From Silene conica (taxonomy: Eukaryota; Streptophyta; Magnoliopsida; Caryophyllales; Caryophyllaceae): a stretch of DNA of 64,000 bases. The stretch's first letter is position 1; each line of letters starts with the position of its first letter. Of the stretch, positions 11,801 to 20,620 are shown piece by piece. The position numbers and the translations under genes are program-made. The notes beneath the pieces were generated by a model. That model was not told where the DNA came from and made no database searches. It saw only the letters and a list, made by a program, of their open reading frames with translations. The stretch is taken from positions 9,286,747 to 9,350,746 of the forward strand of contig CM055319.2 in the NCBI GenBank assembly GCA_029255685.2, written 5' to 3'.

Positions 11801-12868
11801 GAGAATGGATTCGTTCGATCAGTCGAGGAACCATGTCTCTATATCAAGTCGAGTGGGAGCAAGATTGTATTCCTAGTACTGTATGTCGACGACATACTCT
11901 TGATTGGGAATGACATACCTCTCCTATCTTCGGTTAAAGCATGGTTGAAAAACCATTTCCAGATGAAAGATCTGGGAGAGGCACAAAGAATTTTGGGCAT
12001 CCGTATCTACAGGGATAGATCACGACGGATGTTGTCTCTCAGTCAGGAGTCTTATATAGATAACATTCTAGAGAGATTCAGTATGACGAACTCCAAGAAA
12101 GGGTTCCTTCCTATGACTCCTGGGCTTCACTTGAGCAAGACTCAAGAAGCTAAGTCACTGGAAGAGAAAGAGCGCATGAGTCGGATTCCTTATGCTTCGG
12201 CAATAGGATCGATCATGTATGCCATGATATGCACACGTCCTGACGTTGCATATGCATTGAGTATGACAAGTCGATTCCAAGCTCATCCAGGTGAACAACA
12301 CTGGATGGCCGTGAAAAACATTCTTAAGTACCTACGGAGGACTAAAGATTGGGGATTGACTTACGGAGGCGACTCGACGCTCTGCGCCACAGGTTACGCA
12401 GATGCTAGCTTCCAAACGGATCGAGATGACTCGAAATCTCAGTCTGGATTTGTTTTTACTCTTAATGGCGCTGCTGTCAGCTGGAAAAGTTCTAAACAGA
12501 GTGTTACAGCAGATTCTACGACTGAGTCCGAGTACTATGCCGCCTCGGAAGTAGCTAAGGAAGCAATATGGATGCGTCAATTCTTACATGGACTCTCGGT
12601 AGTGCCTAGTTCGAATGACCCAATCACCGTTTATTGTGACAATAGCGGTGCCATCTTCCAAGCTAAGGAGCATAAGTCTAGCAACAAGGCTAGGCATGTA
12701 CAACGGAAAGCTCATCTAATCAGAGATTACGTGGAGCAAAAGGAGATTTTTATTGATAAGATCGCTACGGATGACAACATAGCTGATCCTCTCACAAAAG
12801 CATTACCACGTGATAAGCATGAAGGGCACATTCATTCCATGGGAATTGGATGTGTTCCTAAGTTGTAG
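8837..12868 (+). CDS. Copia gag-pol polyprotein, 1343 residues, intact
   Basis: One uninterrupted frame holds all copia domains in the usual order. Gag occupies about residues 1-300 and ends with a zinc knuckle CHHCHKTGHWRRSC (CX2CX4HX4C, about 279-292). The aspartic protease motif WVLDTGCGSHL lies near 328. Integrase has an HHCC zinc-binding part near 464-505, then catalytic Asp in HTDVCGP (about 525), Asp in RSDRGGEY (about 588) and Glu in NGVSERRNRT (about 622). Reverse transcriptase carries WQMDVKTAFLNG (about 928) and YVDDILLIG (about 1016). RNase H carries YADASF (about 1187), TTESEYYAA and DNSGAIF (about 1268). Integrase before reverse transcriptase defines Ty1/copia. The length is normal and all catalytic residues I can see are kept. 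The protein would form cytoplasmic particles and integrate cDNA in the nucleus. Confidence 0.97.
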   Translation: MAGEDPMPSAKLARESWLKAFMDSMNQSTRLRNDGSNFSDWEAALRNAAIADGKLKYLTEPIPAHPGTGARANEVRAHSDFVMEAGAIKNVLIYAIESNLQRRFISHGANKIFTTLSNEFSKAPRIVSYEHTCRFFEAKLQKGQAVSPHILNMIENIEKLETLNCKISENIIVDRMLHSLHDGFALFRANYYMNDMKKTPHELHSLLVQTEKDLKLSGSMKQDVLMISSKGKGKGKAKAQGDLAVGKPRFKKPGFTKSGPGESSNSQGKTKSKDTSMECHHCHKTGHWRRSCPVYREDIKAGRVTPVGMSSSSFIHMIEINHASYGTWVLDTGCGSHLCNHVQGLRNQEPLIKGEVDLRVGNGARVAAVSKGTYVIQLPSGFELFLYNCYYVPCLSKNIISVSALDKLGFSFVIENNSCIFSLHNMIYGKTVTMNGIYVLDQTTEILHANNKKLKVGDKDQTYLWHCCMGHINEKRVKQLIQNGAISPFDFESYGTCESCLIGKMTRISFKSVGMRAADLLGLIHTDVCGPMSINAREGYRYFITFTNDLSRYGYVYLMKHKSESFDKFKEYQYRVQNQLGRKIKALRSDRGGEYLSHEFDQHLKDCGIVLQLTPPGTPQLNGVSERRNRTLLDMVRSMMSHTVVPDSLWGYALLSAALILNRSPSKAVDKTPYELWKGTVPNLSFIRVWGCEAYVKWRHEDKLGPRSVKTYFIGYPKGTFGHYFYSPTEQRVFVAASATFLEKEFLANKSSNRTFELSEVQEPTAEQPLEETVPSTEAAVDIPEEPRRSGRVSIPPDRYIGMVEEHDTDDVLLLEGNEPTTYKGAMTSSDSKLWLEAMQSEMDSMYENNVWDLVDIPAKVRPLQCKWLYKIKHAVEGKQGIHKARLVAKGFTQVPGLHYDEIFAPVVMLRSIRIILAIAAFHDYEIWQMDVKTAFLNGYLGEELYMVQPEGFIDPEHPKKVCKLKRSIYGLKQASRSWNHRFDQVIKENGFVRSVEEPCLYIKSSGSKIVFLVLYVDDILLIGNDIPLLSSVKAWLKNHFQMKDLGEAQRILGIRIYRDRSRRMLSLSQESYIDNILERFSMTNSKKGFLPMTPGLHLSKTQEAKSLEEKERMSRIPYASAIGSIMYAMICTRPDVAYALSMTSRFQAHPGEQHWMAVKNILKYLRRTKDWGLTYGGDSTLCATGYADASFQTDRDDSKSQSGFVFTLNGAAVSWKSSKQSVTADSTTESEYYAASEVAKEAIWMRQFLHGLSVVPSSNDPITVYCDNSGAIFQAKEHKSSNKARHVQRKAHLIRDYVEQKEIFIDKIATDDNIADPLTKALPRDKHEGHIHSMGIGCVPKL

Positions 12869-13732
12869 TACTCTTTTATGAATTCATGTAATAATTCATT
12901 TTCTCGTGTACTCTATTCAACCTTATTGTTATGATATAAAATGTTTTGTTTTTCATGTGGAATTGTACGCCAATTTTGAACACCACAAAGTGAACTGATT
13001 AACATTACATCGTTTTGGTCCTTGATTACCCACTTGAGCTGATAACTCAGGTAATCATTTTGTGACGTTGGTTGATGGTGGGTTCAACGAGCCATAAGTC
13101 ACGTGGATGACTGACCAATAACAAAGGCGAGTTATACGGATATCTCGTAGGACACCCCGTGACAACGTTATGGAGTCCTAAATGTTTTATAACATTGGGT
13201 GCCTGGTCGTGGATAGGACCTCCATAGTGTTCCTTAGAGTCGAGTCTTTTGACCTTCAACTGTCTCTTGAGATTAAGACAGATTTTGGGTAACTTTGGTT
13301 TCTTTCCCACGGTCACCGTAACAGGGGCCAAGAGGAGTTTTTCTGGGTTATTTCATGCTGGGCGATATCGGCAGGATTCGAGTTGAGGGAAATATCCAAA
13401 CCCTTATCAGGATTTTATCATTTCTCAGGGCCACTCGAGGAGTAGTAACTGAAATGCATGGCCATGCTCGAATACAGATTCGTTTTATCAGTTAAGTTAC
13501 TCTCTAGTCGGGGAAACCACTTTTGATACAGATCGCTTGTGAGATACGACCTTTGCGAATGCGGATTTGCAAATTGTCTTACATTGAGTGGGAGAAATTT
13601 TAAAAGGATATGAGATTCGGTTATCGCACCTACACTTGTACGGACAAGTGGAAGTTTGTTGGAGCTTGTGTCCTCCACACATGTAGTGTGATAACGTCAT
13701 TGCACATACCCTTGTACGGACAAGTGGGAGAT
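12869..13732 (+). other. Copia 3' untranslated region with polypurine tract
   Basis: Noncoding sequence between the gag-pol stop and the 3' LTR. The purine-rich AAGTGGGAGAT directly before TGTTGGGG at 13733 is the polypurine tract that primes plus-strand DNA. A degenerate second copy of this junction lies 76 bp upstream (see the separate repeat entry). Minus-strand ORFs here look accidental. Confidence 0.8.
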
Positions 13733-13750
13733 TGTTGGGGCTGGTGTCCT
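13635..13750 (+). repeat. Duplicated polypurine tract and LTR start
   Basis: About 40 bp beginning CTTGTACGGACAAGTGG at 13635 are repeated, with several mismatches, at 13711-13750. The second copy is the working tract plus the first bases of the 3' LTR. The first copy has the same layout (a GGAAG tract, then TTGTTGGAGCTTGTGTCC), so it looks like a relic LTR start. Confidence 0.75.
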
Positions 13751-14733
13751 TGACAATTAAGTACAATGACTTATTAAATCTCTTTAAGGATCACAAGGGC
13801 ATACTTTTGTATTATTACCAGTTGATCCACGTTTATCAATAACGGTTGGCTTGCTAGATAAGTTTGACGTTATTGTCATACGGATGGCGGTGATCAACTG
13901 GTCCCTATACGTCACACCTATAGGACACGTTTGAGAGATGTGAAGGTATGAAAATACAATCACATTTATGCCGGATATGACTAAATAGTTAGTCAGAGGT
14001 ATTGACTATTAAATTAGTCAATAAGATGTTGAGATTATTATTTAATACGGATTAAATAATTTTAGCTAATACGGATTGTATGATTAATTCGTAAAATTAA
14101 ATATAAACGGTTATATTTAATTAAATATTGTATTCGCGTATTAATATAAACAGTTATATTAATTTGGGTAATTATACAATATCGTAATTTTATCAGACCA
14201 TTATTAATACATCGACTGCATTAATATCTGATAACATGCATACGATTTATAAACAAAACCCGCGAATAAAGTTTAGCTAAATGGGTCGAATCACAAATTA
14301 GAATAAGGTAAGAGTGGAAAGCCCACTCCTACCCTATTGGAAATTTCGGCCAAAAGAGCTACATAAGGAGGAGGACTCTTCTTATGTCAGGGACTCTTGT
14401 TTCACTGTTTAAACAAATCTCAAGGAAAAATTAGGGTTTTGAGAGTTTTCTTCTCCCAAAACCTCAGATCTCACATCTAAAACCTAAATAGCTCTCCCTA
14501 TATTGCAAGGCAGTTGGAGAGGATTTCTAGCACACGCGGCCACGTCTCATTCTAAGTCTTGGGTGCAAGTTATAGGAGGGAATTTGTGTTAATTCCTGTT
14601 CTTAGGCCTTTCGCACAAGGACTAAAGGTTGTACTTCTTTTCTTATCCTTTTTAATCTTATGACTATAAACACAACTGTATTTTTCATTATAATTCTGCA
14701 AGTTTAGGGTTAATACATGCTTTATTCCTCACA
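13733..14733 (+). repeat. 3' LTR of the copia element
   Basis: 1001 bp, same ends as the 5' LTR, with about eight substitutions relative to it. It is followed directly by the CTTCT duplication at 14734-14738. Confidence 0.95.
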
Positions 14734-14738
14734 CTTCT

Positions 14739-15860
14739 TGTATTTACCCCAGTTCTGATGACATAACCAGCCAACACTCCCCAATTTTCACAAAAAGAAT
14801 CTCATGCACTCCCAGACTCAGCAACGATGGATGCATTGATCACGCGGTACCAACCGTTTTCTTTATTGTGCATGATCATATCTTTGTACCAAACCAAATT
14901 CTTCGAATTTAGTGCTTCTTTCTCCACGGCGCGGTTCAAATGCCAACGACACAAAATATGAGGAGTGTCCGGACTGAGGGACTCAATAGCGTCGATCAAG
15001 CCCAACTCTCGATCAGTGACAAGGGCAAGCATAGGTGAACCCGTGCAGCTAAATAGCTCCTCTATTCTCCCCAACATCCACCCATAATCGGTTTCATTTT
15101 CTGATGGAAGGAGCACAGTGGCAATTAAGAAGGAGGAACCATAAGGTGTTACGCCAACGACCTCAATAAGTGCAATCTTGTAAACGTTGGTCTTGTACGT
15201 AGCGTCAACAAGAGCCACATGTGGGTAAGCATGAAAGAGTTTGACGGCTTTTGGATGAGACATAAACACATGACTTAGCTCCTTTGAATCGGGATCTGAT
15301 TTGTGCCACTGCACATAATTAGCAGCAATTGCTACAACCAACAGTTGTTGAGCGGGATTCCGCGTTCCTCTCATCTCACGCCGAACCTTGTTTACCTCGC
15401 TATAAATTTGCCCGCTTGTAGGTTGGGGTTTATCCGGGGTTCTTTGATGAAGACCATTTTTTATATCTCTCGGCGGAATTGATGCCCGGACTTGTTGCCT
15501 CACGAAATCTTTCTCTTCGGCATCCAAACCAACAAAATATCTATCCCCATCTTTGTAGTTTGTTACTTCGTGGTTGTGATATGCACCCTTCTCCGAAGTC
15601 AGAATGTACCAAACAATCATCTGCTTCCCATTTAGATCATCGACGTAGTCCTGCACGGCTTGAACCCTAAACAAAAAATCGCACTTAGCCGTCCCTCTCT
15701 TACTAGGCTTCGCGGATTTCTCGGGATCGATCTTCTTTCTGGTTCGGCTGTACCTTGAACAAAAGCTATTTGTTGCTTTTACTAAGGCAAAACCTTTATC
15801 AAAAGCTATTTTCTGAGCCCAGTCAAACGCCTCATCCCGACTTTCAAAATATGTATCCGT
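14739..15860 (-). pseudogene. MULE transposase, main N-terminal exon (right half, split by copia)
   Basis: Exon 2 begins after a TTTTAG acceptor at 15861-15866. The frame is open from 15860 to 14802, giving about 350 residues. The first part has a FAR1-like zinc-binding start (ESRDEAFDWAQ, CSRYSRTRKK). The MULE transposase core follows, with VALVDATYKTN (first catalytic Asp), ALVTDRELGLIDAIES (second Asp) and the CX2H motif LCRWHLNRA. The frame meets TGA at 14802-14804. The frame compatible with the other half (WGKYKKKF) is shifted, so a frameshift or a small unrecognised intron lies between about 14740 and 14805. The rest of the gene, with the catalytic Glu and OTU domain, lies at 4701-6156. 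Confidence 0.88.
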
Positions 15861-16474
15861 CTAAAATAGGTGGTTGTGATTAACATCATGTCCACCAAAC
15901 TCCTCAAAAGAATCTTATTAACACGAAAAATTGCTAAAAATTAGATTATAAAATACGAAAAACTTAATAAAAAGACGGAAAACCAATTCAAAAGTCTGAT
16001 CCACGAAGGGACTTGTAAACCACACGTCCATGCATGGTTTGGACGTGAACACAGTACACGTCCAAACCATGGAGGGACGTGTACTGTACACGTCCAAACC
16101 ATGCATGGACGTGTGGTTTACACGTCCAACTCCACCAAGGATGTGCGATTTTCCCGTCCTGGTCCAATATGGACGTATGGTTTACACGTCCTCGTCCATG
16201 AGGGACGTAAAAATTTTCCGTCCTCACCAAGTAGGGGACATGTACTATTCACGTTCCCCTCCATTGGGGATGTTGAATCTACACGTCCAAACCATGCATG
16301 GATGTTGATTTTTCAAGTCAATTTGTAAAATGTGTCGTGTAATGCAAAATTTCGATCCTATAGTGTGTCGTATTCAATGGCTTCAACATGTAATTCAACC
16401 TAATATGAACTAAATGGCTTAAACATAATTCAATAAATAATAATTCAAATGAAAATAGATATTTAGTAACTTAC
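15861..16474 (-). other. First intron of the MULE transposase gene, containing the right palindrome array
   Basis: Donor GTAAGT directly follows the exon-1 codons for MSNNDSS, and acceptor TTTTAG precedes exon 2. The reading phase is kept (phase 0). The intron is 614 bp and holds the palindromic array at 16010-16315, which would therefore be transcribed. Confidence 0.65.
16010..16315. repeat. Right array of ACGTCC/GGACGT palindromic units
   Basis: About nine short inverted units of the form CACGTCC, a spacer, then GGACGTG are spaced 25-45 bp apart. Several have the core CCAAACCATG. It is the counterpart of the array at 1325-1590. Overlapping small ORFs on both strands (15918-16328) follow from the symmetry of the repeat and are not genes. 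Confidence 0.8.
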
Positions 16475-16495
16475 CGATGAATCGTTGTTTGACAT
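16475..16495 (-). CDS. First coding exon of the MULE transposase gene
   Basis: A 21-nt exon encoding MSNNDSS, with a consensus GTAAGT donor in phase with exon 2. Upstream on the same strand are a CAA-rich leader and a TATAAAAA-like box near 16615-16625. Tiny first exons are easily missed by ORF finding. It is supported by splice consensus and phase only. Confidence 0.6.
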
Positions 16496-16790
16496 TGAAT
16501 CGTTCTCGTTGTTTGATGTTGTTGTTCGTTGTTGATACCAATTTGTTTTAATTGTTGTTTTTGTTTGGGAAAAAATGTTGTAGAGAGAGAGAAAGAGTAA
16601 GGGTATTGTTGGTCTTTTTTATAAAAAACGTCGACGATTTGTTACAAAATGTCGACGACCTTTCGCAATGCCCTAAATGTAAGAAGTGTGGTGGGCCAAT
16701 CTTGGAAAATAATTTTTTCATTAGACAACCAACCGGAACTCTTTAAATTTTATCGCTTTTATAGTAAAGGGATTATAATAAACACAAATT

Positions 16791-16965
16791 CTCATTTGTG
16801 ACGGCAGTATCCGTCACAAGCTTGTGACGAATAGTGTTTCCTCTCACAAAATACTCATGAGAGATGAGTGGGAAAACACATGAAGGGTGTCCCACATTAT
16901 CCCCACTCCCTTTTTGTGAGAGGTCACAAACTTGTGACGGGATTAGCCCGTCACAAACAAGACCT
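16791..16965. mobile_element. Small MITE with GTGACGG-type inverted ends
   Basis: A 175-bp element. The left end TTTGTGACGGCAGTATCCGT is matched by the inverse at the right (CCCGTCACAAACAAGAC). The centre contains CTCACAAAAT and the inverse TTTGTGAGAGG. A diverged relative lies at 47878-48048 with the same end motifs and central blocks. There is no coding capacity. Confidence 0.65.
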
Positions 16966-17248
16966 GCTGTATAATAAAATTCTGAAATCTTGTATCTTCC
17001 CTTACTAGGGAAAGTTATCGGGATAAGGGGACTATCATTTTTATTTTATTAGCTGAATTAAAATAACTTTCACTGACTTGGTTTACCAAATTCGTTTAGT
17101 TCGATTTTTGGCTCGATTGTGGATAAACCAGAATGGATCGTGACATGAATGTGGACTGAACTACGTTTCAGTATCTTATTTATATTAATACAAAAATATT
17201 TAAAGCAAATACGTGCGTCCACCTCATTTATCCATTTTTTAAAATCGA

Positions 17249-17530
17249 TAAAAGTGAGACCCAAAACAAAAAAGAAAGAAAATTAACGAAAATCGTCTTG
17301 GTTTATGTTATGTACGTACATAAAAAATTATGTTTATTATTTGTACGTAAATATTAAAAAATAACAATGGTATGTACGTAAATCAATAAAAAGTGGGATC
17401 CACAACAAAGAGGAAGGAATTAATTAACAAGAAACCGTCTTGGTGTTTATTCTATACGTAAACGATTCCGTTTTTGATTTATACGTAAATATTAAAAATA
17501 ACGATGGTCTGTACGTAAATATTAATAAAT
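17249..17530. repeat. Diverged tandem duplication, about 139-bp unit
   Basis: 17249-17387 and 17388-17530 share the order AAAGTGRGAYCC, an A/G-rich block, CGTCTTGG, then several TACGTAAATATTAAAAA motifs. Further TACGTAAATATT copies occur to 17730. No gene is seen in 16970-18060. Confidence 0.6.
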
Positions 17531-18063
17531 AATAATTTGCGAATAATAATCTTATCTATATTAAACCGATATTATTTCAGTTATTTCCATGCATTCATAG
17601 CATCACATACAATTTTTCTTAACAACAAATGTCGGACCTAGTTCGAATAATCTGAAATTAATTACTAAAAACTGACTATACATTTGTTTTGTACGTAAAT
17701 ATTTACGTTTATGTTTTGTACGTAAATATTAATGAATAATTTAAATTGATAATAATTTGGTCCAAAATTTTGCAGCATTAATAAATTACACCAATGAATA
17801 CAAATTCAATCCAAATTTTTAATATAATAAATAATAAATTACAATAACAGTAAAGATAAAATACAAAAAAATACATTAATTGATAGCAAATCAATGTTAT
17901 TACAAAAATCATAGTATTTTACTCAAATTATTAAATAATAACCATCATTTTACTGAGAAAGTTAAATACTAAATATTATAAATTACCAGTAGATGAACTA
18001 AGAAATTAAAGAACAAAATATTAGAAGTTTCTTTTTAAAAAATATAAAAATAAGTTAGACCCT

Positions 18064-18333
18064 GTTCTTTTGGACTTATTTTTGCTTAACTTAACTTAAC
18101 TTATTTTTTCTGAATATTTCCGAACTTAACTTATATTTGCTGAACTTTTCTGAACTTATTTTTGTTGAACTTAACTTAACTTATTTTTTCTGAACTTAAC
18201 TTATTTTTGCTGAACTTTTCTGAACTTATTTTTGGTGAACCTAACTTATATTTGCTTAACTTTTATGAATTTAACTTTTCTAAACTTAACTTATATGAAT
18301 CTAACTTTTCCGAACTAAATAAATATTAACTTA

Positions 18334-18335
<2 letters not shown>
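18064..18335. mobile_element. Left arm of a Harbinger-like MITE
   Basis: It begins TTA-GACCCTGTTCTTTTGG, followed by repeated variants of CTGAACTTAACTTATTTTTG. The matching inverted arm lies at 34622-34823 and ends CCAAAAGAACATGGCC-TTA. The TTA flanks fit the 3-bp target of PIF/Harbinger (Tourist) elements. Everything between the arms is inferred to be later insertion. Confidence 0.55.

Positions 18336-18396
<61 letters not shown>
18336..18396. repeat. (AAT)n microsatellite at the retroelement 5' junction
   Basis: About 20 AAT units abut the truncated 5' end of the reverse-transcriptase element. A shorter AAT run is at its 3' end (34181-34203), so the target or the tail was AAT-rich. Confidence 0.85.
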
Positions 18397-18399
<3 letters not shown>

Positions 18400-20174
18400 G
18401 CTGTTCGGGTGCTTTCTGCCTCAGGTATTGCCCCGTATTCTGATGTCACTTTGGCTGCTTTGCGTGATAAACATCTTATTGCCCCATCTCCTTCTTTGCC
18501 TCCTTTACATGTTGATCACCATCCCCTAGTTGTTTCTTCGGCTGTTGTGCTGGATAGGATTCGGAGTTTCCCTCGGGGGACGTCATGTGGGAGGGATGGG
18601 TTTCGTGCCCAACATCTTATGGATTGTTTGAGTGGGGCTGTCGTTGCTCTTTTTGATGATTTAATCGCCTCCATTACTAAGGTTGGAGTTGGGGCATCCG
18701 GTGGAGGAGAAGTTATCATACATGTCATGAATCGGTTGGTGGAGGCCCGAGGCAGTGATGTGGGTCTCTCTATGTTGTTGGTTGACTTTCGGAATGCCTT
18801 CAACTTAGTTGGTCGTGTGACCTTATTACAGGAGGTTCGACTTCATTGCCCGACTCTTTCTCGTTGGGCGGAGTTTTGCTATTCTCGCCCTGCCCGACTT
18901 TATTATGGGGAGTATATCCGTTGGTCTTGTCGTGGGGTTCAGCATGGTGATCCTTTGGACCCTCTCCTCTTTACTTTGGTCTTGCATCCCCTAGTATGCA
19001 AGATTCGAGATTCTTTTGATTTGATTTTGCAGGCTTGGTACTTGGATGATGACATTGTTGTTGGGGACCCTTTGGTTGTGGAGAAGGTCTTGGCTTTACT
19101 TGTGAAGGATGGTCCTCATTTTGGTCTTCATCTTAATGTCGATAAGACTGAGGTGTTTTGGCCTACTGAGGATCCTCGGAGTCGTCTTCTAAGGGTTTTC
19201 CCCCCTCTATTGCTCGACCTCTTCATGGTGTCACGGTTCTGGGTGGTCCGGTTAGTACGAGCTCCGATTTCAGTGGTGATCTCGTGGCGAAGAGAGTGAC
19301 AAAGACCATAACGCTTATGGATCTGGTTGCGAGGATTGGTGATCCACAATCTGAGTTGCTTCTGCTTCGGGCTTGCACTGGTATTTCTAAACTTTCTTTT
19401 ACTTTATGTACTTGTACCCCGGGTGTTTTTGGGTCGGCTCAATTGTCCTTTGATGCTGCCATTCGTTCCAGTCTAAAGCGTATTATTACTGCTTCTAAGG
19501 CGGGCTTTGGTGATTGGTAGTGGCGGTTTGCCACCTTCCCCTTTCACTTGGGTGGTTTGGGAGTCTATGCTGCTGGGCATGTCTTGCACTATGCTTTATT
19601 GGCTTCCCGTTTGCAGTCTGCCGAGTTGTAGGCTAAGCTCTTACGCCCTTCTGCTATTGTTGATCTTGGCCCCGCTTTTGATGATGCTCTGTGTGTTTTC
19701 TGGGAAACCGCAGATTCCGACTTTCTCCGTGATTCGAGTGAAATCGCTTCCCCAAAACTCATGAAGAAACTGGCAGATATATATTTCACTCGAGTTGCTG
19801 ATACTGCGGAGTCTATTTTTCCTTTGACTTCTCGGCAGATGGTTTTATGGAAGTCTCAGCAGGGTGTCCACTCTTCGGACTGGTTACATGTTGTTTCTAT
19901 CTCTGGGTTGGGTCAGACAATGAACGGGAGGACTTATCGTTTTGTGCTTAGCTATCGCATGGGTGTTCCTTTATTTACCGTGTCTAGGCCTTGTTCTGCT
20001 TGTGCCCGTGTCTTTGAGGGTGATGTTTTTGGTGATCATGATGTTTCGTGTACTGGTGCTGTGGGTGTCAAGCATCGCCACAACCTTGTTCGGGACACTT
20101 TGTTGGATATCTACTTTAGGTCTGGGATTTCTGTTGGACGAGAGGTTGATATTGGTTTGGTTGATGGGCATGGC
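18397..20174 (+). pseudogene. Reverse-transcriptase retroelement (LINE-like), 5' part, decayed
   Basis: The translation carries reverse-transcriptase motifs LLVDFRNAFN (motif A Asp), GVQHGDPLDPLLFTL (motif B) and WYLDDDIVVGD (motif C). Downstream conserved text follows, such as RVFEGDVFGDHDVSC and a Cys/His cluster. The 5' end is truncated, with no endonuclease seen. The fingers region seems deleted, because ASITKV runs straight into GVGASGGGE. Lesions are a frameshift near 19200-19240, in-frame TAG codons after GDW near 19518 and after SAEL near 19630, and other local shifts. The gene continues at 33743-34134 beyond the gypsy insertion. It resembles a plant non-LTR reverse-transcriptase family annotated only as RT-domain proteins; the exact clade is not assigned. 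Confidence 0.8.
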
Positions 20175-20583
20175 CATACAAACATGCCAAAATTTACGCG
20201 GAATTTAAACTTTAACATGCATGCTAAGTACGAGGTGAATTAAACAAAACTATACATGCGGAAATAAACAACAATAGATAATTATATAAGTCTAAGTATG
20301 AAAACCACAAGTACAAAGTGTAGCCCGGGATAGCATATCCCTACGGGCACTCGAATGTATAACAAAAGTCTAAGTCTAGCTAAACGATAGAGTGTATGTC
20401 ATCGTTGATAGGATCATCGATCGCTATCCTCAGTAACCCTCCATCAGCCATCATGTACCTATATACATGAAAACATGTACGCCACAATCAGTGGGGAGTG
20501 ACTGGAGTTCTCCTAGCCACCTAGTGTTAGTAACATGTAACACATAAGAACATCCATCATACTCTAACATCACAATTTGCGAA

Positions 20584-20586
<3 letters not shown>

Positions 20587-20618
<32 letters not shown>
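20587..20618. repeat. (TA)n tract left of nested element A
   Basis: A TA run that corresponds to the short TA run at about 31518-31535 in the uninterrupted LTR. It is the target of the nested insertion. Confidence 0.9.

Positions 20619-20620
<2 letters not shown>

Larger units (their letters stand above)
6157..14733 (+). mobile_element. Intact Ty1/copia LTR retrotransposon
   Basis: A complete element of 8577 bp. It has two 1001-bp LTRs (TG...CA ends), a 5-bp CTTCT duplication, a primer binding site, a 1.7-kb leader, one uninterrupted gag-pol frame and a polypurine tract. My base-by-base reading finds about eight substitutions and no length difference between the LTRs, so insertion was recent (under 1% divergence). 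It interrupts the MULE transposase gene in the opposite orientation. Every part needed for autonomous copia transposition is present. I have not tried to place it in a named copia lineage. Confidence 0.95.
1310..16640. mobile_element. Composite Mutator-like element carrying PMD gene, small ORF and transposase-OTU gene
   Basis: The extent is inferred from gene content and from two arrays of short ACGTCC/GGACGT palindromes near the two ends (1325-1590 and 16010-16315). A plant-mobile-domain gene reads inward from the left. A transposase-OTU gene reads inward from the right, starting with a small exon at 16475-16495. A small ORF lies between their 3' ends. Without the copia insertion (8577 bp plus the 5-bp duplication) the element would be about 6.8 kb. 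I could not find convincing terminal inverted repeats or a 9-bp target duplication, so the outer boundaries are approximate. Both large genes are decayed. Linkage of PMD and OTU domains with MULEs is established in plants; that all three genes travelled as one unit here is inference. Confidence 0.6.

Noticed and set aside
15918..16328. Four overlapping ORFs rich in HGLDV/TRPN-type repeats
   Set aside because: They are translations of the palindrome array in several frames, and lie in the transposase intron.
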